A stretch of 16,848 nucleotides of DNA from an uncultured Pseudomonadota bacterium (GCA_903895005.1 CAITSH010000020.1:1-16848), one strand, 5' to 3'; shown: positions 6,944 through 15,772, counted from the stretch's first letter. The notes: generated by a model from the sequence alone, not told the origin. Numbers and translations are program-made.

Positions 6944-8848
6944 TCACCCCATCCTGAGAATAGTGTCAAACAGCATCCCGGCTATCGCGATGACCTTTCC
7001 GGACGCCTGGTAAGCCTGCTGGTAGCGCAGAAGATTCGTCGCCTCTTCGTCAAGGTTCACACCCGTTATGCCCTGGCGCGCCTGCTCCACGCTCGCGAGC
7101 AGGCTGTCCTGCGCGGAGCTGGTTATTTTTATCTCCTGTGCCTTGTTGCCGATTTCGCTGACCAGTTGTGAATAGGAGGTCTGCATAGTGTCGTTGCCCG
7201 AATTGAGCAGCGTTGCCGATTGCAGGTTGGCAAGCGCAAGGGCGTTTCTGTTATCGCCGGTGCCGCCCGTGTTAGCGGAAACCGTGAAGACGTCACCGGC
7301 AGCCGGCGTGCCGCTTATTTGCACCGCCCAGCCGTTGTAGCTGATGTTCCCGCCCGCGGTATAGGCAACGCCCGTGGGGTTGCCGGTTCCGGTCCCGCTG
7401 ACATCAAAAGTACCTGCGGCGGTAAAGGTGATCGTGACAGCCTGCTGCAGGTTCGCATTCGGCGGTGCCGGGGCGTTGACCGTACCCGCGGTGATTGCCG
7501 CGCCGCCGGAGTTGACCAGGGCGGCGTTGGTCCGTATGGGTGCCGCGGCAGCGATCCGGCTTACGTCCTTGAGCAATACGGACATCCCGGATGCGCCGGC
7601 ACGCGTCGGCTGCACCAGGAAACTGTCGCCGGCATTGAAAGTTCCGGACGACAGCGACAGGGTCACGCCGTCGACGGTCTGCGGGAAGGACGCGAAGCTC
7701 GTGGCAGTGCCGTCCGAGAGCCGCGTCAGCGTGTAGTTGCTGCCGTCATACTTCAATTTGTAGTCACTTGTCGTGAGCGCCGCGAGACTGGATACCGCGG
7801 CGCCGATGACGCCGTTACCCGTATTGAGGTCGCTCGAGAGCACATCCGGCGACCCGACCTTGAAGAACGCACCGCCAAGCGCGCCATTAAGATCCTGACC
7901 TAGCTGGTTCTGGTCATTGACGCCGGCGCCCAGCGCCATGGCAATGCGACCGAGCGCGTTCTGCGCCGGATCGAGCGTTTTGTCGAGGAATTCAAGCATG
8001 CCGCCCAACTGTCCGCCGGACATATCGGTGGTTCCCAGCTTGAGTGCGGTGCCACCGCCTTGCAGGCCGATCTGCATCTTGCGCGGATCGCTGTCCCCGG
8101 CAAGGAGCACCAATTTGTTGGCGCCGTCCTTGACCACGAGAGGCTGGCCGCTGCCCAAAAACACGTTATAGCTGCCGTCATCCTGCTTGACCACCTGCGC
8201 ACGGACGAGCTTCGACAGGTCGGTGATGAGCTGGTCGCGCTTGTCAAGCAAATCGTTCGGCGTATGCGTACCGTCGCCGCTAGCCTTGAGGATCTCGATG
8301 CGATGGTTGAGTTCAGCTATGGAGTCCGTTGTGGTGTTGACTTGGTCCACAACCGCGCCGAGTGTCGCGTTCGCGTCGTCACGCCGAGCCTCGAACTGCG
8401 AATCAAGCTGCTGGAAGCGTGACGTCAGCGACTGCGCCTGCGAGAGCATTCCCTGCCGTGACGCCGTATCGGAGGGATTGAGTGCGACGTCATGCACTGC
8501 CGCAAAAAACGCGCTCATCGCGGGTGAAAGGCCGACGGAGGGATCGCCGAGAAGGCTGTCGATGCGTCCAATCTGGTCCGCGTAACTTTGCAGGTGGCTG
8601 GCCGAAGACTGAGCCCCCCAGGTCTGTGACTGCAACAGGCTGTCATAGGATCGCCGTATGTTCTGTACAGAAACGCCGTTGCCGAAAAACCCTGCACCCG
8701 AATACTGTGGCTGGTTGGAGGTGATCTGCACCTCCTGACGATTGAACCCGACCGTATTGACGTTGCTGATATTGTGGCCGGCGGTGGCGAGGCCCGCCTG
8801 AGCTGCGTTCAGTCCGGACAGGCCAATCCCGAAAATTGAGTTACCCAT
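6944..8848 (-). CDS. flgK: Flagellar hook-associated protein FlgK (HAP1)
   Basis: At 634 aa this is the first junction protein between hook and filament. The N-terminal D0 helix has GIGLSGLNAAQAGLATAGHN and ISNVNTVGFNRQEV (27-40), diagnostic of FlgK. The C-terminal D0 has GVNLDEEATNLLRYQQAY (596-613) and ends FDTILRMG. The mid-region (about 330-535) is enlarged by two similar beta-rich modules, each ending in an AGD-F-V motif (NAGDSFLVQP at 405-414, AAGDVFTVSAN at 516-526), which explains the length above the usual 550 or so. The start has a very good ribosome-binding site, GGAGGCACC before the ATG. An 87-nt gap separates it from flgJ, the largest within the operon along with the flgC-flgD gap. 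No clear FliA promoter is visible there. Confidence 0.97.
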   Translation of the reverse strand: MGNSIFGIGLSGLNAAQAGLATAGHNISNVNTVGFNRQEVQITSNQPQYSGAGFFGNGVSVQNIRRSYDSLLQSQTWGAQSSASHLQSYADQIGRIDSLLGDPSVGLSPAMSAFFAAVHDVALNPSDTASRQGMLSQAQSLTSRFQQLDSQFEARRDDANATLGAVVDQVNTTTDSIAELNHRIEILKASGDGTHTPNDLLDKRDQLITDLSKLVRAQVVKQDDGSYNVFLGSGQPLVVKDGANKLVLLAGDSDPRKMQIGLQGGGTALKLGTTDMSGGQLGGMLEFLDKTLDPAQNALGRIAMALGAGVNDQNQLGQDLNGALGGAFFKVGSPDVLSSDLNTGNGVIGAAVSSLAALTTSDYKLKYDGSNYTLTRLSDGTATSFASFPQTVDGVTLSLSSGTFNAGDSFLVQPTRAGASGMSVLLKDVSRIAAAAPIRTNAALVNSGGAAITAGTVNAPAPPNANLQQAVTITFTAAGTFDVSGTGTGNPTGVAYTAGGNISYNGWAVQISGTPAAGDVFTVSANTGGTGDNRNALALANLQSATLLNSGNDTMQTSYSQLVSEIGNKAQEIKITSSAQDSLLASVEQARQGITGVNLDEEATNLLRYQQAYQASGKVIAIAGMLFDTILRMG

Positions 8849-8935
8849 GGTGCCTCCGTTCGCCCGGCGTTGGCGGCGTGCTTGCGTGCGCAGACGCGGG
8901 CATGGTCATAGCCGAGGCGGAAAATTTCATCGAAT

Positions 8936-9871
8936 TCACGAAACGATTCCCCCGAGATTGCCCTGAATGATGCGGGTGATTTTTTCCGCGTAGCGCGGAT
9001 CGGTCGCATATCCGGCCTGCTGCAGCGCCGCGCCGAATCCGGCCGCGTCGTTGCCTTGTGAGAGCACGCCGCGATAACGCGGGTTGTTGGTCAACAGTCG
9101 CGCATGGTCGGCGAACGAATCGGCGTAAGACGCATAGGCGCGGAAGCGCTGGGTGACCTTTTGCGCCGCCCCGTTCACAAATTCGGTGGTGGTCGTTTCA
9201 GCCACCGGTCCGGTCCAGTCGCGTCCGGCCTTTATGCCGAACAGGTTGTGGCTGGGCGTTCCGTCACTGGCGCGCGGCTCGGATTTCCCCCAACCGGATT
9301 CAAGCGCCGCCTGGGCGAGAATATGGCGCGCGGGAATTCCAGTGGACCGTTCCGCGGCCTGCGCGTAGGGCAGCATGGTTTGCACGAATTGCTGCGCCTG
9401 CGGCGCCTTGTCAGTGGCGGTGGCCGCCCCGAGCGTGTCACGCAGTTTTTGCAGCGCGGCGGCCTTGTCCACAGCCGGTGTCGCGGCGGGCGTCGCGCCC
9501 GTCGCCGGCGTTCCCATCTGCCGCGAAAGCTGCTTGACGATGAGGTCGGCGAGACCTATGCCCTTGCTCGCCATGTTCTGCGTCAACTGCTGGTCCATCA
9601 TGCTCGTATAAGTACGCGTTGCTTCGCTTTCCATCGCGCCGTCTTTGGGCACGGTGTCGCGCATGCTCTTGAGCAGCATGTTCATGAAGACCGCCTCAAA
9701 CTGCGTTGCCGCCTGCTTGAGCGCCTTGTCCGGCGCCCCTTTGGCCTTGATCTGCAGCGCAGACAGCGCCTGCGCATCAAGTGCAAACGACGCACCCATC
9801 GACGTTCCGGCCGATGCGCCCAGCGAGCCGCCGACGGCGTTCGAACCCAGGTTGCCGACTGCGGCCACCAT
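8936..9871 (-). CDS. flgJ: Flagellar rod cap and peptidoglycan hydrolase FlgJ (two-domain form)
   Basis: The 311-aa protein assembles the rod and cuts peptidoglycan for rod passage. The N-terminal rod-cap domain (about 30-120) has AATQFEAVFMNMLLKSMRDT and MDQQLTQNMASKGIGLADLI. An Ala/Pro/Thr-rich linker (about 120-140) leads to a glucosaminidase-type domain (about 165-311). There the sequence HILAQAALESGWGKSE carries the conserved catalytic glutamate E191, followed by NLFGIKAGRDW, FRAYASYADSFADHARLL and ATDPRYAEKI. Fusion to a hydrolase is the form known in beta- and gammaproteobacteria. The ATG at 9871 overlaps the flgI stop by one base (TGATG) and has GGAGA 8 nt upstream, so coupling with flgI is expected. 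A TTG one codon earlier is less likely. Confidence 0.97.
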   Translation of the reverse strand: MVAAVGNLGSNAVGGSLGASAGTSMGASFALDAQALSALQIKAKGAPDKALKQAATQFEAVFMNMLLKSMRDTVPKDGAMESEATRTYTSMMDQQLTQNMASKGIGLADLIVKQLSRQMGTPATGATPAATPAVDKAAALQKLRDTLGAATATDKAPQAQQFVQTMLPYAQAAERSTGIPARHILAQAALESGWGKSEPRASDGTPSHNLFGIKAGRDWTGPVAETTTTEFVNGAAQKVTQRFRAYASYADSFADHARLLTNNPRYRGVLSQGNDAAGFGAALQQAGYATDPRYAEKITRIIQGNLGGIVS

Positions 9872-10992
9872 CAAATGATCTCCAACTCGGCGCGTAATGC
9901 GCCCGATGCCTTCATCGCCTGCAGGATGGCCAACAGGTCTTGCGGCGTCGCACCGAGGGAATTGAGCGCCTTGACCACGTCTGCGAGTTTGGCGCCGCGA
10001 TCAAGCATGATCAGGTTGCCCCCCTCGGCGCGAATCTGGATATCGGTTTTCTCGGACACCACCGTCTGGCCTCCGCTGGCCAGCGCCCCGGGCTGGCTGA
10101 TCACCGGGGTGCTCTGGATGCTGACCGAAAGATTGCCGTGTGCGACGGCGCACGGTTCGATGGCTACCGCCTGGTTCATCACCACCGAACCGGAGCGGGC
10201 GTTAATGATCACCTTCGCGATGCCGGTGCCCACGTCAATCGAGAGATTTTCCAGCTGCGCCAGGAAGGAGACGCGATCATTTGCATTTGCGGGCGCACGC
10301 ACTTCGATGACACGACCGTCGAGTGCGCTCGCAGAGCCCGGCGCGACATTGAGGTTGATGGCTTGTGCGATTCGCCGCGCGGTATCAAAGTCGGTGCTGT
10401 TCAACTCAAGGCGAACGGTGTCCCCCAGGGCGACCGACGAGGCGACCGCGCGTTCCACGGTGGCTCCGCCGGGAACACGTCCGGCAGACAGATGGTTGAC
10501 CTGCACCGAACTGCCGCCCTGCGCGGCACCCGCGCCGCTGATGACAACGTTGCCCTGGGCCATCGCATAAACCTGCCCGTCCGCGCCCTTCATCGGCGTG
10601 AGCAGCAGCGTTCCGCCGCGCAGGCTTTTGGCGTTCCCCATTGAAGACACCGTGACATCGAGCGGCTGTCCGGGCCGCGCGAACGGCGGCAGCAGCGCGG
10701 TCACCATGACCGCGGCCACGTTCTTGAGTTGCAGGCTGGTGCCCGGCGGAAGCGTGATGCCCATCTGCGACAGCATGGTGGTGATGCTCTGCACCGTGAA
10801 GGGCGTCTGCGTCGTCTGGTCACCCGACCCATCAAGGCCGACGACGAGGCCGTAGCCGATCAGCTGGTTGGGACGCACCCCCTGGATGCTGGCCAGATCG
10901 CGAATGCGCTCGGCATGTGCCGGGACGACGCTCATTGCTGCGCCGAAAAACCCCGCGGCAAGGACGGCAAGTCTAAGCATGTTGTTTTTCAT
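9871..10992 (-). CDS. flgI: Flagellar P-ring protein FlgI
   Basis: This 373-aa periplasmic protein forms the P ring around the rod in the peptidoglycan layer. A Sec signal peptide is clear: KNNMLRLAVLAAGFFGAAMS, then VVPAHA with cleavage after A27. The mature part starts ERIRDLASIQGVRPNQLIGY and continues GLVVGLDGSGDQTTQTPFT, both highly conserved in FlgI. The C-terminal LNSLGATPQDLLAILQAM also fits. Length matches the family. Only one cysteine (C281, in IEPCAVAHGNL) is present, so the intramolecular disulfide described for enteric FlgI cannot form. The gene starts 6 nt after flgH and its stop overlaps the flgJ start. Confidence 0.97.
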   Translation of the reverse strand: MKNNMLRLAVLAAGFFGAAMSVVPAHAERIRDLASIQGVRPNQLIGYGLVVGLDGSGDQTTQTPFTVQSITTMLSQMGITLPPGTSLQLKNVAAVMVTALLPPFARPGQPLDVTVSSMGNAKSLRGGTLLLTPMKGADGQVYAMAQGNVVISGAGAAQGGSSVQVNHLSAGRVPGGATVERAVASSVALGDTVRLELNSTDFDTARRIAQAINLNVAPGSASALDGRVIEVRAPANANDRVSFLAQLENLSIDVGTGIAKVIINARSGSVVMNQAVAIEPCAVAHGNLSVSIQSTPVISQPGALASGGQTVVSEKTDIQIRAEGGNLIMLDRGAKLADVVKALNSLGATPQDLLAILQAMKASGALRAELEII

Positions 10993-10998
10993 GATGGC

Positions 10999-11781
10999 TC
11001 AAAAAGGAAGGACACTTAGGAAAAAGCGCGCAAGAAAGCCCATGGTCTGCGCCTCGTCGATGTAGCCGGTTCCCTTGTAGTCAATGCGCGCATCGGCGAT
11101 CTGTGTCGAAACAACGGTATTGCCGTTGAGGATGGTCGCCGGATTGACCACGCCCGAGAGGCGTATGGTCTCGCTGTTGCGGTTGATGCCGATCTGCTTT
11201 TCGCCCGAAACCACGAGATTGCCGTTGGGCAGCACCTCGACGACGGTGACGGTGATGGTGCCGGTGAAGGCGTTGTCGGCGGAGCTCGCCCCCTTGCCCT
11301 GGAATTTGTTTTCGGAACTGGCGGCCAGGTCCTGCCCCTGCACGGTGGCGCCGCCGAATATCTTGGTCATCGTGGGCACGCTGTAGGCGGTGCTGCCGGT
11401 GCGCTGTGCGCTTGAATCGGCATTGCGTGACGCGGCCTGTTTTTCGTTGATTGTCACGGTGATGATGTCACCGACATTACGGGCGCGGCGATCCTCGAAC
11501 AGCGGCTGGTAATTGCTGCTGGTCTGGAAAATGGCGCCGTTGGCCTGCGGAACGGGACGCACCACCACCGGCGTCGCGGTGGTCGGCTCGCGCACGGCGA
11601 CTTTTCCCTCGTGCGCGCAGCCATTCATAACCAGCAGCGCGAATACCGCGATGCACAAGGGCAGAGCGACATCGCGATACCAGCGAAGCAGCTTCGCCTT
11701 GTCATCGCCGTACCGCGTTCCGTGGCTCGCGCGCAGGCTGGAATGACCGTCGATTGTACTGTTCTTCATTTGCATTTTCAT
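10999..11781 (-). CDS. flgH: Flagellar L-ring lipoprotein FlgH
   Basis: The 260-aa product forms the outer-membrane L ring. A hydrophobic segment LPLCIAVFALLVMNGC ends in a lipobox-like site with C55 as the lipidation residue; -3 to -1 is M-N-G, less canonical than usual. The mature domain has NYQPLFEDRRARNVGDIITV (about 91-110), then NEKQAASRNADSSAQR, and the C-terminal LSGVVNPATILNGNTVVSTQ, all typical of FlgH. It is longer than enteric FlgH (about 232 aa) because about 38 polar residues precede the hydrophobic core. No ATG, GTG or TTG lies between Met5 and the core, so the long N-region is really encoded. Three in-frame ATGs (codons 1, 3 and 5) make the exact start uncertain. It begins 5 nt after the flgG stop without a clear Shine-Dalgarno sequence. 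Confidence 0.95.
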   Translation of the reverse strand: MKMQMKNSTIDGHSSLRASHGTRYGDDKAKLLRWYRDVALPLCIAVFALLVMNGCAHEGKVAVREPTTATPVVVRPVPQANGAIFQTSSNYQPLFEDRRARNVGDIITVTINEKQAASRNADSSAQRTGSTAYSVPTMTKIFGGATVQGQDLAASSENKFQGKGASSADNAFTGTITVTVVEVLPNGNLVVSGEKQIGINRNSETIRLSGVVNPATILNGNTVVSTQIADARIDYKGTGYIDEAQTMGFLARFFLSVLPF

Positions 11782-11786
11782 GGCGT

Positions 11787-12569
11787 CTAGAGCTGGGTGA
11801 GTTTCTGCAGCATCTGGTCGGAAGTCTGGATCGCCTTGGAATTTATTTCGTAGGCACGCTGGGTCTGGATCATGTTCACGAGTTCCTCGACGACGTTCAC
11901 GTTTGAGGTCTCGACATAGCCCTGGTTGAGTACGCCCATGCCGTTGCTGCCCGGGGCGCCGGTGTTGGGGCTCCCGGTCGCGGCGGTCTCCTGGTAGAGG
12001 TTCTGCCCCATCGCCAGCAGGCCGGCGGTATTGACGAAATTCGCCAGCTGCAGTGTTCCGGCAGTGGTCGGAGTGACCGTGCCGCTGACCGTATAGCTCA
12101 CGGTGCCGTCCTGCGCCACGTTGACGGCCAGTGCCGTTGACGGAATGGTGATCGCCGGCTGCACGACGTAACCGTTGGACGTGACCAACTGGCCGTTGTG
12201 ATCGACATGGAACGAGCCGTCGCGCGTATACGCCGTGGTCCCGTCGGGCATCAAAACCTGGAAAAATCCCTGCCCGTTTACCGCCACGTCAAGCGAGTTT
12301 CCGGTCTGCTGCAGGTTGCCCTGCGTAAAAATCCGCGTCGTCGCCACGGGCTTCACGCCGGTGCCGACCTGCAGGCCGGTCGGCACCTGGGTCTGCTGCG
12401 ATGATTGGGAGCCCGGCTGCCGCATGGTTTGGTAAAGCAGGTCCTCGAACACCGCGCGGGAACGCTTGAAGCCGTTGGTGCTGACGTTGGCGAGATTGTT
12501 TGAGATGACATCGATCTGCGTCTGCTGCGCATCCATGCCGGTTTTGGCGATCCACAGTGAACGTATCAT
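11787..12569 (-). CDS. flgG: Flagellar distal rod protein FlgG
   Basis: This 260-aa protein matches the enteric length exactly and forms the distal rod. It begins [20 protein letters not shown] and continues [20 protein letters not shown] (about 21-40), the rod/hook signature with the FlgG-specific ending. [15 protein letters not shown] lies near 44-58. The C-terminus [20 protein letters not shown] then [16 protein letters not shown] forms the second D0 helix. There is no signal peptide, as expected for type III export. A purine-rich AAAGAGGC precedes the ATG. It lies between flgF and flgH in the standard order. Confidence 0.98.
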   Translation of the reverse strand: MIRSLWIAKTGMDAQQTQIDVISNNLANVSTNGFKRSRAVFEDLLYQTMRQPGSQSSQQTQVPTGLQVGTGVKPVATTRIFTQGNLQQTGNSLDVAVNGQGFFQVLMPDGTTAYTRDGSFHVDHNGQLVTSNGYVVQPAITIPSTALAVNVAQDGTVSYTVSGTVTPTTAGTLQLANFVNTAGLLAMGQNLYQETAATGSPNTGAPGSNGMGVLNQGYVETSNVNVVEELVNMIQTQRAYEINSKAIQTSDQMLQKLTQL

Positions 12570-12623
12570 GAGCTGCCTCTTTTCTTTGAAATTGCAATCA
12601 TCGGTTTCATCGGGTCGGGCCTA

Positions 12624-13364
12624 TCAGCCGTTCACAGCCAACAGCTGGTTGGCCTTTGTGGCGGAGCCCTCGGCGTTCTGCAGCATTTTCATGTGCAGGT
12701 CGAACTGGCGCGCGAGCGCAATCATCCCGACCAGCGCTTCTACCGGGTTAACGTTGCTCCCTTCAATTGCTCCGGTTGTGATTACAACTTTTTCGTCCAA
12801 CGTGGCCGTGCCGCCGCTTTTAAGCCGGAAGAGACCGTCATCGCCGCGATTCAAATCGGCCTCAGGTGGATTCACGAGCTTGATGCGCCCCAGAGAAACA
12901 ACACTCTTGGAATCCCCGCCGGCGGGAAGCGCCGACACGGTTCCATCGCGATCGATGCTGATGCGCGCGTTTGGAGGCACGTTGATCGGGCCGCCATCGG
13001 AGAGAATCGGCCGGCCGCCACGCGTCTGCAGCACACCTTCCGAGGAGACCTGCATGCCGCCGTTGCGTGTATACGCTTCCCGACCGCCGGTGCTCTCGAC
13101 AGCGATCCAGCCGGGGCCGTTCACCGCAATATCAAGCGGGTTGCCGGTGCTCTGGATGGGACCCGCCGCCATATCCGCCCCCGGCGTGGATTCAATCGCA
13201 AAGACCCGTGTGTTTCCGGCGTTTTGCATTGGAACGGCGCGAAACGCCACCGTTTGCGCGCGAAAGCCGGGGGTGCTGGCATTGGCAAGATTGTGCGCGA
13301 GCACGTCCTGGCGCAGCATGTCGTGCTTGGCGCCTGTCATCGCGGTGTAGATCAGCTTGTCCAT
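12624..13364 (-). CDS. flgF: Flagellar proximal rod protein FlgF
   Basis: The 246-aa product is close to the usual FlgF length (about 251). It begins MDKLIYTAMTGAKHDMLRQD and continues VLAHNLANASTPGFRAQTVA, where the initial MDKLIYTAMTGA is typical of FlgF rather than FlgG. The central AVNGPGWIAVESTGGREAYT stretch and the C-terminal NVNPVEALVGMIALARQFDL are shared by rod and hook proteins. It is exported by the flagellar type III system. GAGAAG upstream of the ATG is a modest ribosome-binding site. A 79-nt gap separates it from flgE. Confidence 0.97.
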   Translation of the reverse strand: MDKLIYTAMTGAKHDMLRQDVLAHNLANASTPGFRAQTVAFRAVPMQNAGNTRVFAIESTPGADMAAGPIQSTGNPLDIAVNGPGWIAVESTGGREAYTRNGGMQVSSEGVLQTRGGRPILSDGGPINVPPNARISIDRDGTVSALPAGGDSKSVVSLGRIKLVNPPEADLNRGDDGLFRLKSGGTATLDEKVVITTGAIEGSNVNPVEALVGMIALARQFDLHMKMLQNAEGSATKANQLLAVNG

Positions 13365-13443
13365 ATGGGCTTCTCGCTCTTATTTCTCGGTGTGTGCACT
13401 GTGCGGTGCATTGCTTTCTAGTTTGTTCCGTGTTCAGTGTTGA

Positions 13444-15015
13444 CTAACGCAGGTTAACCAGCGTTTGCAGGACCGAGTCCTGCGACTTGATGGTCTGCGC
13501 GTTCGCCTGGTACACGCGCTGCGCGGTAATCAGGTTTACCAGTTCGGCGGTCAGGTCGACGTTGGAATCCTCGGTCGCCCCGGACTGCAGGACGCCAAGA
13601 CTGCCGGTCGCGGGTGCCCCTACCAACGGCGCGCCCGAACCGGGCGTCTCTCCCCAGGAATTACCGCCCAGTGGCTGCAGCCCGTTCGGGCTGGTGAAGT
13701 TGGCGAGAACGATCTGTCCCTGCGCCCTGGTCTGGCCGTTGGTGTAGCGGCCGAGCACGGTGCCGTCGGCACCCACCGCAAATCCGGACAACTTGCCCGA
13801 GGCAAAACCGTCCTGGTTCAACAATGTCACGCCAAAGGAGCTGCCAAACTGGGTACTGCCCGAAAGGTCAAGCGTGTAGGTCATCGGGGAGGTGGCGCCG
13901 GTCGAGACATTGGCCGAAATACCGAAGGGCAGCGTGGTTGCCGTCGTGTCAATCGCACCCGAGGGAAGGTAGCTGATAGTGCCAACAGGCAGATACCCGC
14001 CTGCAAACGGCGCCGTGTAAGTGGTGTTGAGCGCGCCTGCAGCCGTGCCGCCGAAAAAGCCACCCGCGGTTGCGCCGGCCCCGAGTGTTTCGGCAACGTT
14101 GACGCTGCTGCCGTCGGTGCGGAAGAATTTCAGTGTCCCGGCAGCGGCGGTGCCGCTGGTTGAAATACCCGCGGCGGTCAGCGCGGCGGCGCTGGTGCCA
14201 ACGGCGGTGTCAACCTGGGCGGCGGTGACCGGCGCGGCCACCGCGCTTTGCACTGTCACTCCACCCACGGTCAGGGAGTAGGTTCCGCCGGCCGAGGGCG
14301 TGAATGCCGGCAGCGGCCCCGATGCTCCGGGCGCAACCGCCGTGCCGATCTGGGTTCCATCCTGTGCCGCCATGACCGACCAGGCGTTTGGGGCGGTTTT
14401 AATGAAATACATGGAAAGCGTGTGGCTGTTTCCCAGACTGTCATACACCGCCATCGAGGTGGCGTTGTTGAAAGTGCTGGTATCAGTCTTGTCGAATGCG
14501 ATCGCCGACATCGGCGCGATGCGCGAGTCGAGGTTGATCTGTGTATTGGCCTTGGTCGTGACCTGGGGCGACAAATCCGTTCCGGACAACAGCAGGTCGA
14601 CGGGGGCTGCGGTCGAAATGGTTCCTGTTGAACTCGCCTGGTAGCCCGTGACGCGCTCGTTTTTTGCGTTGACAAGATACCCGCTCTTGTCGAGCTGGAA
14701 CTGGCCGTTGCGGGAGTAGCTGATAGCGCCGTTATTGCTCATGCGGAAAAAACCGTAGCCGTTGATTGCGACGTCCAGCGGATTGGTCGACACATTAATG
14801 TTGCCCTGCGCAAAACTCTGTTGCACGCTCGAGATCGCTGTGCCAATACCGATACTGGTTCCCCCGGCGCCGGCAAGCGAATTGGCATACACATCCGAGA
14901 ACTGACCGGTCGACCCCTTGTAACCGATGGTCCCCGAGTTGGAGATGTTGTTGCCGATGATGTCTAGATTCTTCGAGGCGGCGTTCAGTCCGCTCAGTCC
15001 CTGCTGGAAACTCAT
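13444..15015 (-). CDS. flgE: Flagellar hook protein FlgE (with enlarged central domain)
   Basis: FlgE polymerises into the hook, the universal joint. The N-terminal D0 has MSFQQGLSGLNAASKNLDII (1-20) and GNNISNSGTIGYKGS (21-35). The TNPLDVAINGYGFFRM segment (77-92) and C-terminal NVDLTAELVNLITAQRVYQA (485-504) are conserved. At 523 aa it is about 120 residues longer than the enteric protein. The excess is an Ala/Gly/Thr-rich stretch at about 225-345, inserted after the conserved YDSLGNSHTLSMYFI segment (191-205). This surface region is known to vary among bacteria. AAGGAGCTACAC gives an excellent ribosome-binding site. It follows the hook-cap gene flgD. Confidence 0.97.
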   Translation of the reverse strand: MSFQQGLSGLNAASKNLDIIGNNISNSGTIGYKGSTGQFSDVYANSLAGAGGTSIGIGTAISSVQQSFAQGNINVSTNPLDVAINGYGFFRMSNNGAISYSRNGQFQLDKSGYLVNAKNERVTGYQASSTGTISTAAPVDLLLSGTDLSPQVTTKANTQINLDSRIAPMSAIAFDKTDTSTFNNATSMAVYDSLGNSHTLSMYFIKTAPNAWSVMAAQDGTQIGTAVAPGASGPLPAFTPSAGGTYSLTVGGVTVQSAVAAPVTAAQVDTAVGTSAAALTAAGISTSGTAAAGTLKFFRTDGSSVNVAETLGAGATAGGFFGGTAAGALNTTYTAPFAGGYLPVGTISYLPSGAIDTTATTLPFGISANVSTGATSPMTYTLDLSGSTQFGSSFGVTLLNQDGFASGKLSGFAVGADGTVLGRYTNGQTRAQGQIVLANFTSPNGLQPLGGNSWGETPGSGAPLVGAPATGSLGVLQSGATEDSNVDLTAELVNLITAQRVYQANAQTIKSQDSVLQTLVNLR

Positions 15016-15076
15016 GTGTAGCTCCTTGATGTATTCATTGAACCTGTCGGCGTACGGGAAGTCGCGATTCGCATGA

Positions 15077-15772
15077 TCAGAAAATCTGCTTTACGTCGGC
15101 GAGCTTTGCATCCCCCACCCCGCCAAGACTGAGCGTCAGGCCGTCGGCACCTGGCCGGACGGAATCAACACGCCCGACCGCCATGCCCTGCACGTCGACC
15201 TTTTTCCCGGCGGCGAGCGCGGTTATGCTGAAGTTGTAGTTGCCGTTTGCGGCAGACTGCCCGTTGTCGGCAACACCGTCCCACGCGAACGTCTGCAGTC
15301 CCGCAGTTTGCGGACCGAGGTCGGCTTTATGGATCAACTGGCCGGACGCATCGGTGATGCTGACAGTCAGCTGATCGACGGCCTGGGTGAGTGAAAAACC
15401 GCCCGCGGCCACCCCACCGGCTAATGACATTGTCGAACCGGCGACCATCACCTGATGACCCACGAGGCCGGCCGCCTGGAGCGGCTGCGTCGAGCTCATT
15501 GAACCGGACAGCGATTGCATCGTGGTGTTTAGCTTGTCGATGCCGCTCACCGTGCTGATTTGCGCCATCTGGCTGGTGATCTGCGCGTTGTCCATCGGAT
15601 TCAGCGGGTCCTGGTTCTTCAGCTGGGCGACCAGCAACTTGAGGAAGCGGTCTTCACTAACCCCCGAGGACGCCGTGGCGCCGGCCGCGGCAGAACCGGA
15701 GGACGCCGACACGGCAGCCGCGGCCGCCGCCGCGCTTGCCGCTGACTGCTGGGAGGTATTGATGGTGCTCAT
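15077..15772 (-). CDS. flgD: Flagellar hook cap/assembly protein FlgD
   Basis: This 231-aa protein caps the growing hook and is lost when the hook is complete. The diagnostic core is FLKLLVAQLKNQDPLNPMDN (43-62) followed by AQITSQMAQISTVSGIDKLN. The C-terminal half has the FlgD Ig-like/tudor features: AWDGVADNGQSAANGNYNFS (about 163-182) and the final GRVDSVRPGADG segment. Unusually, residues 11-37 are almost only Ala, Ser, Gly, Val and Thr, with a run of seven or more Ala, forming a flexible export-signal region. AAGGAA lies upstream of the ATG. An 87-nt gap separates it from flgC. Confidence 0.97.
   Translation of the reverse strand: MSTINTSQQSAASAAAAAAAVSASSGSAAAGATASSGVSEDRFLKLLVAQLKNQDPLNPMDNAQITSQMAQISTVSGIDKLNTTMQSLSGSMSSTQPLQAAGLVGHQVMVAGSTMSLAGGVAAGGFSLTQAVDQLTVSITDASGQLIHKADLGPQTAGLQTFAWDGVADNGQSAANGNYNFSITALAAGKKVDVQGMAVGRVDSVRPGADGLTLSLGGVGDAKLADVKQIF

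Noticed and set aside
8849..8935. Separate promoter for flgK in the flgJ-flgK gap
   Set aside because: TGAAATTT followed by TATGACCA only loosely recalls FliA boxes; the CGATA core is missing.
9104..10570. A 488-codon plus-strand open frame antisense to flgJ and flgI
   Set aside because: It runs opposite two clearly conserved genes, is Arg/Ala/Ser-rich with no recognisable domain, and reflects high-GC codon bias of the real genes.
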